A stretch of 64,000 nucleotides of DNA, taken from the NCBI RefSeq assembly GCF_900112695.1, contig NZ_FOMT01000001.1:310001-374000 (forward strand), written 5' to 3'. The notes below the pieces were generated by a model. The model worked only from the letters and a program-made list of their open reading frames with translations. It was not told the DNA's origin and ran no database searches. Shown piece by piece: positions 1-7,521 of this stretch (position 1 is its first letter; each line of letters opens with the position of its first letter). A program made the position numbers and the translations under genes. Origin of the DNA: Paenibacillus catalpae. Its GTDB lineage: Bacteria; Bacillota; Bacilli; Paenibacillales; Paenibacillaceae.

Positions 1-212
1 GCTTCCTGAAATATTCGAGTGCCGATAACAGCACGATGGGACTTAACAATACAAACGTGATGAATCTGGCGAATACGAACTTTGCCAAATGGGTTACGAA
101 AGGCGGCATTGAAGGCGAGTGGGACAGCTATGTGAAGGAAAGCGAGAAGGCTGGCCTGAAGCAAAATCTTGAAATTATGCAGAAGTATTACGACGAATAC
201 AAAAAGCAATAA
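1..212 (+). CDS. Sugar ABC transporter substrate-binding protein, C-terminal part
   Basis: The window opens inside a gene; the readable frame starts at base 3 and ends with TAA at 210-212. The visible 69 residues are polar and Lys/Glu-rich and end YDEYKKQ, the usual tail of LplA-type extracellular solute-binding lipoproteins (residues such as FAKWVTKGG and a long terminal helix). Two CUT1 permease genes follow on the same strand, separated by a stem-loop, giving the standard binding protein-permease-permease order. Role by family: captures an oligosaccharide outside the membrane and hands it to the permeases. The substrate cannot be read from this fragment. The call rests mainly on gene order plus the tail sequence. 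Confidence 0.75.
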   Translation, partial: FLKYSSADNSTMGLNNTNVMNLANTNFAKWVTKGGIEGEWDSYVKESEKAGLKQNLEIMQKYYDEYKKQ

Positions 213-225
213 CGTCCTGCAGGAA

Positions 226-257
226 GCCGTCATGCCGCATTTACGCGGCATGACGGC
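226..257 (+). other. Intercistronic stem-loop between binding protein and permease genes
   Basis: Perfect 13-bp inverted repeat GCCGTCATGCCGC / GCGGCATGACGGC with a 6-base loop, extended to 14 bp by A225 and T258. No T-run follows, so it is not a normal terminator. Such structures between binding-protein and permease genes commonly protect the upstream mRNA 3' end and let the binding protein be made in excess; that role is inferred. Confidence 0.75.
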
Positions 258-285
258 TCTGCCAGGCAAAGGAGGTTAACGGCCG

Positions 286-1197
286 ATGCGCTTACGAGGA
301 GGAGTACGGGCATTCAAGCGGGATTATCAGTTGTGGATCATGATAGCACCCGCGATTGCCGCGGTTCTGATCTTTAACTATATACCGATGTACGGCATCC
401 AGCTTTCGTTCCGGGATTTTGATTTCACGAAAGGCCTGACGGGCGGGGATTGGCGTGGTCTCGACTATTTCAGGCAGTTTATTGACAGCTATCTGTTCAC
501 CGATCTGATGCGCAACACGTTCCTGATCAGCTTGGCGACCATTATCGTGGGCTTTCCGGCGCCCATTATTCTGGCTTTAATTCTGAACCAGATCCGCCGC
601 AAGCGAATGAAAAACCTGATGCAGACGACCGTTTATCTGCCTCATTTTATATCCATTATCGTCCTTGTAGGCATGATGAACGTGCTGATGTCACCGGAGA
701 CCGGCGTTATCGGCTATATGATGAAGGGACTTGGGCTAGGACATATCAACCTTATTGCCTCTACCAATACCTTTATTCCGGTCTATGTCCTGTCGGATAT
801 TTGGCAGCATTGCGGCTGGAACAGCATCATCTATTTGGCGGCGCTGTCCACCGTTGATCCGCAGCTGTACGATTCGGCCAAGATCGACGGGGCGAGCAGG
901 CTGAAGATGATCCGGTACGTGGATCTGCCTGCGCTTGTTCCTACGATTATCATTCTGTTTATCCTCAGTATGGGCAATATCTTGAGTACCGGCTTCGAGA
1001 AAATTTTCCTGATGCAGAACTCGCTTAATCTGCCCGTCTCCGAGGTTATTGCCACCTATGTTTACAAAATCGGGATTATTTCCAACCAGTTCAGCTATGC
1101 ATCCGCAATAGGACTCTTTAATACACTCATCAATTTTGTATTCCTGTTTGCCATGAACGCTGCATCCAAGAAAATGTCTAATACAAGCCTGTATTAA
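286..1197 (+). CDS. CUT1 sugar ABC transporter permease (LplB-like)
   Basis: 303-residue inner-membrane permease with about six hydrophobic segments. The N-terminus has the LplB-family signature (WIMIAPAIAAVLIFNYIPMYG), and the cytoplasmic coupling loop is present as DSAKIDGASRLKMIRYVDLP (about residues 196-215), equivalent to EAA..DGA although the first residues are D-S-A. AAAGGAGGT lies shortly before the ATG at 286. It probably pairs with the next gene and the binding protein ending at 212. No ATP-binding subunit is nearby; such systems usually share an MsmX-type ATPase encoded elsewhere. The substrate is probably a pectin- or hemicellulose-derived oligosaccharide, inferred from the neighbourhood. 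Confidence 0.93.
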   Translation: MRLRGGVRAFKRDYQLWIMIAPAIAAVLIFNYIPMYGIQLSFRDFDFTKGLTGGDWRGLDYFRQFIDSYLFTDLMRNTFLISLATIIVGFPAPIILALILNQIRRKRMKNLMQTTVYLPHFISIIVLVGMMNVLMSPETGVIGYMMKGLGLGHINLIASTNTFIPVYVLSDIWQHCGWNSIIYLAALSTVDPQLYDSAKIDGASRLKMIRYVDLPALVPTIIILFILSMGNILSTGFEKIFLMQNSLNLPVSEVIATYVYKIGIISNQFSYASAIGLFNTLINFVFLFAMNAASKKMSNTSLY

Positions 1198-1217
1198 TAA
1201 AGGAAAGAAGGGTCGTT

Positions 1218-2117
1218 ATGGCAATTAAAGGACTCGGAGGGAAAGAGCTGGCCTTTAATATTGTGCTCTTCACCTTATGCGCGGTCATTTTCATCATCAT
1301 TTTATATCCGCTCTATTTTATCGTCATCGCTTCATTCAGTGATTCAACGCTGGTGTCAACGGGCAAGGTGCTGCTGTTTCCGAAAGGCACCAGCCTGTTC
1401 GGTTACAAAGAGATCTTTCAGGACAGCCGCGTCTGGACGGGATACCGGAATACGCTGTTTTACACGTTGTTTGGAACACTGATAAACATGCTGTTTACGA
1501 TGCCGGCGGCTTACGTGCTGTCGCGCAAGGAGTTTAAGGCAAGACGGCCGATCATGTTCCTGTTTGTCATCACCATGTTCTTTAACGGCGGGCTTATTCC
1601 AACCTACCTGCTGATGAAGGATCTCCATATTACCAATACATTCTGGGTGTTTATACTGCCGTTTTGCGTTAATATCTTCTATTTGATTATTGCGCGCACA
1701 TTCTTCGAGACGGCGCTGCCTGGTGAGCTGTACGAGGCGGCTGTCATGGACGGCTGCTCGCATTTCATGTATTTCGCCAAGGTGGCTTTGCCGCTGTCCA
1801 AAGCTTTGATCTCCGTAATCGGATTGTATTACCTGGTCGGACATTGGAATGATTTCTTCACGGGTCTGATCTATATCCGGGACAACAATCTGCAGCCGCT
1901 GCAAATTGTCCTTCGGGATATTCTGCTGTCCAACCAGGTATTTCAGAACGGAGCGGGTACAGGCGGCGGCGCGGCTTCCGGCGGTTATGCGCAGCGTTAT
2001 GCCGACCAGATCAAATACGGCGTCATTATCGTATCGTCTCTGCCTATTCTGATGCTGTATCCGTTCCTGCAAAAATATTTCGAGAAAGGGGTTATGATCG
2101 GCTCGGTTAAAGGGTGA
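1218..2117 (+). CDS. CUT1 sugar ABC transporter permease (LplC/YtcP-like)
   Basis: 299-residue multi-spanning membrane protein of the MalG/LplC group. The coupling motif YEAAVMDGCSHFMYFAKVAL lies around residues 173-192 and the C-terminus is the typical KYFEKGVMIGSVKG. The gene begins 20 bases after the preceding permease, with AAGGAAAG upstream of the ATG. It forms the heterodimeric channel with the LplB-like partner. The next reading frame begins one base after its stop codon, which is unusually tight and reflects the truncated LamG remnant downstream rather than a normal operon junction. Confidence 0.93.
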   Translation: MAIKGLGGKELAFNIVLFTLCAVIFIIILYPLYFIVIASFSDSTLVSTGKVLLFPKGTSLFGYKEIFQDSRVWTGYRNTLFYTLFGTLINMLFTMPAAYVLSRKEFKARRPIMFLFVITMFFNGGLIPTYLLMKDLHITNTFWVFILPFCVNIFYLIIARTFFETALPGELYEAAVMDGCSHFMYFAKVALPLSKALISVIGLYYLVGHWNDFFTGLIYIRDNNLQPLQIVLRDILLSNQVFQNGAGTGGGAASGGYAQRYADQIKYGVIIVSSLPILMLYPFLQKYFEKGVMIGSVKG

Positions 2118-2118
2118 T

Positions 2119-2394
2119 GTGATGATACGATTTTCATTCGGAGAGGGGAATGTACAGACCAGTGAGTGGACGCATCTGGCTTATTCCGTAGACAACGGTA
2201 CGCTGACCGTATACGTCAACGGAGAACAGAAATTCAGCGGCTCGAACTTCCCGGATATTTTCACCGGAACCGACTCGGTGTTCAGCCTTGGCGTCAACTG
2301 GCGGGATGCTCCATTCAAGGGTCAGCTAGATGAGCTGCAGGTGTATGAAGGCGCACTTAGCCCGGCTCAGGTCGCGGAATTAGTAAATCGATAA
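2119..2394 (+). pseudogene. C-terminal remnant of a LamG-domain protein
   Basis: The 91-residue frame encodes only the second half of a LamG / concanavalin-like beta-sandwich: TSEWTHLAYSVDNGTLTVYV, a VNGEQ turn, LGVNWRD and the closing QLDELQVYEGALSPAQVAEL. There is no signal peptide and no N-terminal half, and the frame starts one base after the permease stop with no separate ribosome site. In related operons a secreted LamG-carrying glycosidase often follows the permeases, so the likely history is a deletion that removed the catalytic part and fused the tail to the transporter operon. A short peptide could still be translated by coupling, but function is doubtful. Confidence 0.75.
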
Positions 2395-2407
2395 GAGAAT
2401 TGAAACT

Positions 2408-2455
2408 ATCGCCAGCCCAGCCTGTTATCCGACAGGCGGCTGGTGATTTTTTGGT
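2408..2455 (+). terminator. Rho-independent terminator after the transporter operon
   Basis: Stem ATCGCCAGCC / GGCTGGTGAT with an inner CCTGT/ACAGG pairing, followed immediately by a T-run (TTTTTTGGTTGTTT). It closes the first operon. Confidence 0.85.
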
Positions 2456-2514
2456 TGTTTATTTGCATACTTTCCGTCCGCTCGTTCGGCATACCGGAAA
2501 AATTGTCCATCCGA

Positions 2515-2561
2515 GGTCGTTTTGTACCCCCGAAATCGGGAAATCGGTACGCTAAACGACC
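2515..2561. other. Long stacked hairpin in the spacer before the GH27 gene
   Basis: Nested inverted repeats: GGTCGTTT (2515-2522) with AAACGACC (2554-2561), GTACC (2524-2528) with GGTAC (2546-2550), and CCCG AAAT CGGG (2529-2540) at the tip. The arms stack into one 47-base structure with short internal loops and no T-run. The roughly 300-base spacer (2395-2697) otherwise holds the upstream terminator and a cre-like site; no gene was seen there. Confidence 0.6.
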
Positions 2562-2609
2562 GAGATGTACCTACCTTCCGGATCTGACGATCGCTACAAT
2601 CGGATGTAC

Positions 2610-2623
2610 GGTAAGCGTTTTCA
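2610..2623. promoter_or_regulatory. cre-like (CcpA) operator upstream of the GH27 gene
   Basis: GGTAAGCGTTTTCA matches the catabolite-response consensus TGNAANCGNTNNCA except for its first base. The same 14-mer occurs upstream of the GH43 gene at 46596-46609, which supports a shared carbon-catabolite control. It could alternatively bind another LacI-family repressor. Confidence 0.55.
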
Positions 2624-2697
2624 TAGTGTGGTCCGCATTCGCAAACGCGCTTACATAGCGGGCGGGGCAGCGCTGCCGAATAACTCGGTTAAAGGGG

Positions 2698-5600
2698 ATG
2701 CGAAGATTGAGCGTTAACGCAAAACGCCAGCGCAGGACGTGGCTGGGTATGTTGCTGGTAATCGTCGTCATGGCGCAGATCGGCTTCATTCCTCCGCGGA
2801 CGAACGTCGCGGAGGCGGCCGACAACGGCTTGGCGCAGAAGCCTTACATGGGCTGGAGCAGTTACAGCATGCAGGTGTACGACGGCCCGTCGGGCAACTG
2901 GATATCGGAAGAGAAGATCAAACTGATGTCGGATACCATGCACGACAAGTTCCAGGCGCACGGTTACGAATACATTAACATCGACGCGGGCTGGAACGGC
3001 AGCATGGACGAATACGGAAGGCCGATTCCAAGCACGGAAAAGTATCCGAACGGCTTCGAGAACCTCGTCGACTATGTGCACGCGAATGGGCAGAAGCTCG
3101 GCATTTATTTGATCCCGGGCGTATCCCCGGACGCGGTCGAACGCGACCTGCCGATCTACGGAGCGCCGGGCTGCACGATCGGCGACATTGTCGTGAAGCC
3201 TTACAAATACGGCGACTATTGGAATCTCGGCTACAAAATCGATTTCGATAACCCTTGCGCGCAAAAGTACATCGATTCGATCGCCGATCTGATCGCGTCG
3301 TGGGGCGTCGACTTCGTCAAGTTCGACAGCGTGACGCCGGGCTCCGGCCATAACGACGAGAGCATCGACGCGCGCGGAGACGTTAAGGCGTGGTCCGAGG
3401 CGCTCAGCAGACACGGCATCTGGCTGGAGCTGAGCTGGGCGCTTGATCACAACTACGTCGACTATTGGAAACAATACGCGAATGGCTGGCGCATCGATTG
3501 GGACGTCGAGTCATACGACCCTAATATCGGCATGACCCAATGGGCTAATATCGCAAGGCTGTTTCCGGGCGCGGCGCTCTGGTGGCGCGACGCAGGACCG
3601 GGCGGCTGGAACGACTTCGATTCTCTGAACGTCGGCAACGGCGAGACTTCGGGCTTGACGAAGGACGAGCGGCAGACAGCGGCTACGCTGTGGGCGGCTT
3701 CGGCGGCGCAATTTTATACCGGGGACGACTTGACCAATCTGGATGATTACGGCTTGTCGCTTCTGACGAACGACGAGGTAATCGCCGTCAATCAGGCGGG
3801 CAAGCCGATCCATCCGGTATCGATGGAGACCGATCAGCAAGCGTGGTACGCCAACAACGGCGATGGCACGTATACGGTGGCGCTGTTCAATCTCGGCAGC
3901 AAAGGCGCTCGGGTCGGCGTCAAATGGAGCGATATCGGCTTCAGCGGCACCGGATCGATCCGCGACCTGTGGAGCCATCAGGAAATGGGCAGCTCGGCGA
4001 CCGGCATTGATCCCTTATTTCTCGAGCCTCACGCCTCGCGCTTGTTCAAGGTGACGGCTAAGAGCGGTACCTCGATCGTCAACGACGACGACACGGGCAT
4101 GAAATATACGGGTGAATGGAACCGCAACGGCGGCAACGAGCTTGTGCGCGACGCGCAGGACTTGTCCGTCGTCATCACTGAATCTTCGGGTTCAGGCGGC
4201 GGTAAAGGCGGGGACTCCAGCGAGGGTGCCGGGGGCGATTCGGGTGACTCATCGGGTTCGGAAGGCGATACGCCTGCTTCCTATACGGTGACGATTAACG
4301 ATGATGATCCCGCAATTACGTACGTCAATAAGTGGGGCCACAGCAGCGGCCGGTCATTCGGCGATTACATGGGTGACGTCCACTATGGCGAGCCGGATGG
4401 ATCGGAGCCGGAGTTTACGTACACGTTCCAGGGCACCGGAATCGAGCTTCTGTCCGAGCAAAGCACGAGCAGCGGCAAGATCGATATCTATATCGACAAT
4501 GAATTCCAATCTACTGTCGATTCCTATGGCAGCGAGCAGGTCGGACAGCACTCTGTATTCAGCAAGACGGACTTGCCGCAGGGTTCGCATACGCTGAGGG
4601 CGGTGCGCAACGGCAGCGGTCAATATTATTTCCTATTCGACGCGCTGAAGGTCACGGCGGCAACGCTGCTGGGCACACCTTCGGCGGCAAGCTTCAACAA
4701 GGACGCGCCAGCCGACATTACGGTTCCATTGCCGTTTGGCACGAACTCCTTGACCGGCGTCAGTAACGGCGCCGCGGCGCTGCAGCAAGGCAATGACTAC
4801 GCGGTGACCGACGGGGTCGTGACGATTAAATCGTCCTACCTGGCGCAGCAGCCGTCCGGTCAATCGACGGCGCTTAGCTTCCGGTTCGCGGGAGGAGACG
4901 AAGAGACGTTGTCCGTGGCGGTAAGCGGCACGTCGATCAGTCCGGTGTCGGCTTCCTTCGACAAGCGTCCGGGCGCGCAGGCGGATCTTGAAGTTACGCT
5001 GACGCTCGGGGACGCCAACGAGTTGACCGGCATTACGAGCGGCGCTGGTGCATTGACCGAAGACACGGACTATACGTTAGAAGGCAACGTTGTCCGCATA
5101 GCAAAATCGTATCTGGCATCTCTGCCGGTCGGGGACGCAAGCTTGTCTTTTGAGTTTTCGAAGAGCGGCCCGAGGACCCTTGCCATCTCGATAGCCAACT
5201 CGGCCTCGCCAGGCCGCTACGTCTTCGTGAATAACGACGATCCAAGCATTCGTTATACGGGCAGCTGGAACCGCAGCAGCGGCCGTGGGCTCGGCGACTA
5301 CAAGGACGACGTGCAATGGGCGGAAAACAACGACGCCTTCTTCACGTATACGTTCCAGGGTACGGGGATCGACTACATTACCGAGGTTGATGAGGGTCAA
5401 GGCGACGTCGAAATCTTCATCGATGGGGTCAGCCAGGGCACGGTCAGCACGTATGAAGCGGGCGCGCACAACGCGCCGCAGCGGACGGTGTATACGGTGC
5501 GCGGTTTGTCAAACAGCTTTCATACGATAAAGGCCGTGAAGAAGTCGGGGAAATTCATGCTGCTCGACGCGCTGCGGGTGCAACAACCCGATCTGATCGA

Positions 5601-7368
5601 CGTCTCCTCAACGGACTTCGTGAAGAGCGCGCCGGCGGATGTAAGCGTCAATCTGCTTGCAAGCCCCGACAGTCTGAACGGGGTCTATAACGGCGCAACG
5701 GCACTTGTTCGCGGCACCGACTACACGCTCGAGGGCCATGTTTTGACGATCAAACAGGCGTACCTCGCCGCGCAGCCGGTGGGCACGACGAAGCTGACGC
5801 TCCGCTTCAGGGGCGACTACGGCGACGACGCGCATGCTTCCGCGGAAGACGGAGCAGCCTTTTCGTACACGTTCAAGGGCACCGGCATTGAGCTGTTGTC
5901 GCCGGTAGGGCCGAAACAGGGCGAGATGGAAGTCTATATGGACGGCGAGCTGAAGGCGACGGTCAACGCCAACGCCGTTAGCCGCGATTCGCAAGCAAGT
6001 CTGTACAGCGTCTCGGGACTTGCCGCGGGCACTCATACAATCCGCGTCGTCAAAAAATCGGGAGAGCTGATGCTTGTCGACGCACTTAGGTTTACCGCCC
6101 TGGAGGCAAGCGTGCCGCCAGTGTCAGGAGGAGGAGGCGTTGTCGCTCCGCCGGTCGAACCTGCGGCGCCGAAGATCGTTCGCACGACGCAGCCGAACGG
6201 CACGGTGCGGGATGAACTGAAGCTGGCCGGCAAGGAAGCGAAGGCATTGATTGACGCACGCAAGGCATCGGGAGCAAGCAGCTTGAAGCTAGTAGTGCCG
6301 GATGCGAAGGACGAGGCAGCAGAGGCAGGAGTAACGCTGGACGCGGAGGCGGTCAAGCAGCTCGCGGCCAGCGGACTCGATCTGGACATCGACGTGTCTG
6401 GCGCAAAGATTCACGTACCGAATGCCGTGCTGAGAAGTATCGACACGGAAGTCCGCTTTACCATTGCGCCGGTTAACTCGGCACAGCAGAAGGCGCAGCT
6501 CGAACGCCGCGCCAACCTCTCGACGATCGTATCCGCAGCTGTCAAAGACAGCGGGTTGACGCTGATCGGCTATCCGGCGGTCATCGACACGAACCTGCCG
6601 AAAGGAGAGACAACGGTTGTACTGCCGCTTCCGGCGGGAGACTGGAGCGCCGAATCGCTCGCGAGCATCGGCGTCTATATCGAGCACAGCGATGGCACGG
6701 TGGAATACAAGCGCGGCGTCGCGGTTAATATCGACGGCAGCGGCAAAGGCATCCAATTCACGACCTCGAAGTTCAGCACATTCTCGCTCGTGCAGTCGAG
6801 TGAATCGTCCGGTACGGTGCCCGCCGCATACATGAATGGCTTCGATGGAGGCCTGTTTAAACCGGAGAAGGCAATTACCCGCGCTGAGATGGCGACGATT
6901 TTGTCGCGCCTTGTACAAGGCGGCACGGAAGAAACGAAGAGCAGCGCTTATAGCGACGTCAAGCCGGGTTACTGGGCAGCGGACGCGATCGACAAGGCTA
7001 CGGCGGATGGCATAATGAACGGCTACGCCGATGGCACGTTCCGTCCGGAGAAGGCGATTACGCGAGCAGAGATGGCGGCGCTTGCCGTACGGCTGGCCGG
7101 CGGCGGCTCCGTTACAGGCGCCGGCTTCACGGATACGGACGGCCATTGGGCGGAACAAGCGGTGAAAGCCGCGGAGGGCGCAGGCTACATCAATGGCTAT
7201 GCCGACGATATGTTCCGGCCGAATCGCCCGCTGACCCGCGCCGAAGCGGTCGTCGTGCTCAACCGGGCGCTGGGCATTAACCCGTCGGGCGGCGGATCCT
7301 CGTCCTGGAAGGACGTACCGCCAAGCTACTGGGCATCCAGCGATATCGAAGCGGCATCCATCCGCTAA
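2698..7368 (+). CDS. Secreted SLH-anchored alpha-galactosidase-like glycoside hydrolase (GH27 type), multidomain
   Basis: 1556 residues. Signal peptide about 1-40 ending AEA. GH27-type TIM barrel about 45-440 opening KPYMGWSSYS; candidate nucleophile D210 in FVKFDS and acid/base D269 in WRIDWDV. Then alternating beta-sandwich carbohydrate-binding-like modules (NDDDP...TFQGTGIE) and X2/Ig-like modules (ASFNKDAPAD, ASFDKRPG, STDFVKSAPAD), a pre-SLH beta domain, and SLH repeats (ITRAEMA twice, LTRAEAV once) for cell-wall display. Family role: exo-hydrolysis of alpha-galactosides, or beta-L-arabinopyranosides in some GH27 members. The third X2/binding-module junction is shortened. Base composition is much GC-richer than its neighbours. 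The ribosome site AAAGGGG directly abuts ATG 2698; in-frame TTG 2707 is nine bases away and may be the true start. Confidence 0.88.
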   Translation: MRRLSVNAKRQRRTWLGMLLVIVVMAQIGFIPPRTNVAEAADNGLAQKPYMGWSSYSMQVYDGPSGNWISEEKIKLMSDTMHDKFQAHGYEYINIDAGWNGSMDEYGRPIPSTEKYPNGFENLVDYVHANGQKLGIYLIPGVSPDAVERDLPIYGAPGCTIGDIVVKPYKYGDYWNLGYKIDFDNPCAQKYIDSIADLIASWGVDFVKFDSVTPGSGHNDESIDARGDVKAWSEALSRHGIWLELSWALDHNYVDYWKQYANGWRIDWDVESYDPNIGMTQWANIARLFPGAALWWRDAGPGGWNDFDSLNVGNGETSGLTKDERQTAATLWAASAAQFYTGDDLTNLDDYGLSLLTNDEVIAVNQAGKPIHPVSMETDQQAWYANNGDGTYTVALFNLGSKGARVGVKWSDIGFSGTGSIRDLWSHQEMGSSATGIDPLFLEPHASRLFKVTAKSGTSIVNDDDTGMKYTGEWNRNGGNELVRDAQDLSVVITESSGSGGGKGGDSSEGAGGDSGDSSGSEGDTPASYTVTINDDDPAITYVNKWGHSSGRSFGDYMGDVHYGEPDGSEPEFTYTFQGTGIELLSEQSTSSGKIDIYIDNEFQSTVDSYGSEQVGQHSVFSKTDLPQGSHTLRAVRNGSGQYYFLFDALKVTAATLLGTPSAASFNKDAPADITVPLPFGTNSLTGVSNGAAALQQGNDYAVTDGVVTIKSSYLAQQPSGQSTALSFRFAGGDEETLSVAVSGTSISPVSASFDKRPGAQADLEVTLTLGDANELTGITSGAGALTEDTDYTLEGNVVRIAKSYLASLPVGDASLSFEFSKSGPRTLAISIANSASPGRYVFVNNDDPSIRYTGSWNRSSGRGLGDYKDDVQWAENNDAFFTYTFQGTGIDYITEVDEGQGDVEIFIDGVSQGTVSTYEAGAHNAPQRTVYTVRGLSNSFHTIKAVKKSGKFMLLDALRVQQPDLIDVSSTDFVKSAPADVSVNLLASPDSLNGVYNGATALVRGTDYTLEGHVLTIKQAYLAAQPVGTTKLTLRFRGDYGDDAHASAEDGAAFSYTFKGTGIELLSPVGPKQGEMEVYMDGELKATVNANAVSRDSQASLYSVSGLAAGTHTIRVVKKSGELMLVDALRFTALEASVPPVSGGGGVVAPPVEPAAPKIVRTTQPNGTVRDELKLAGKEAKALIDARKASGASSLKLVVPDAKDEAAEAGVTLDAEAVKQLAASGLDLDIDVSGAKIHVPNAVLRSIDTEVRFTIAPVNSAQQKAQLERRANLSTIVSAAVKDSGLTLIGYPAVIDTNLPKGETTVVLPLPAGDWSAESLASIGVYIEHSDGTVEYKRGVAVNIDGSGKGIQFTTSKFSTFSLVQSSESSGTVPAAYMNGFDGGLFKPEKAITRAEMATILSRLVQGGTEETKSSAYSDVKPGYWAADAIDKATADGIMNGYADGTFRPEKAITRAEMAALAVRLAGGGSVTGAGFTDTDGHWAEQAVKAAEGAGYINGYADDMFRPNRPLTRAEAVVVLNRALGINPSGGGSSSWKDVPPSYWASSDIEAASIR

Positions 7369-7384
7369 TCGCAAGCGTAAATAG

Positions 7385-7435
7385 AGAAGAAGCATCGCTT
7401 TCCGCTTGCCGGAGGGCGATGCTTCTTCTGCTTAT
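7385..7435. terminator. Bidirectional terminator between GH27 and GH42 genes
   Basis: Perfect 14-bp stem AGAAGAAGCATCGC (7385-7398) / GCGATGCTTCTTCT (7416-7429), with T-rich sequence after the plus arm and A-rich sequence on the other side. It serves the convergent genes at 2698-7368 and 7522-9486. Confidence 0.8.
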
Positions 7436-7521
7436 TAGCTTTAATCGGAATAATGGAACACAGTTCGGTTGCTAGGTGGGATTCTGTACATTTTTTCTAA
7501 GCGAATCGGATAACTCTATAC

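Noticed and set aside
2443-2658. Small plus-strand frame in the spacer
   Set aside because: Starts inside the terminator T-run and has no recognisable features.
6289-7395. Long antisense reading frame (368 codons) opposite the GH27/SLH gene
   Set aside because: It mirrors the codon bias of a GC-rich gene, has no ribosome site, and shows no domain; the plus-strand SLH repeats are unmistakable.
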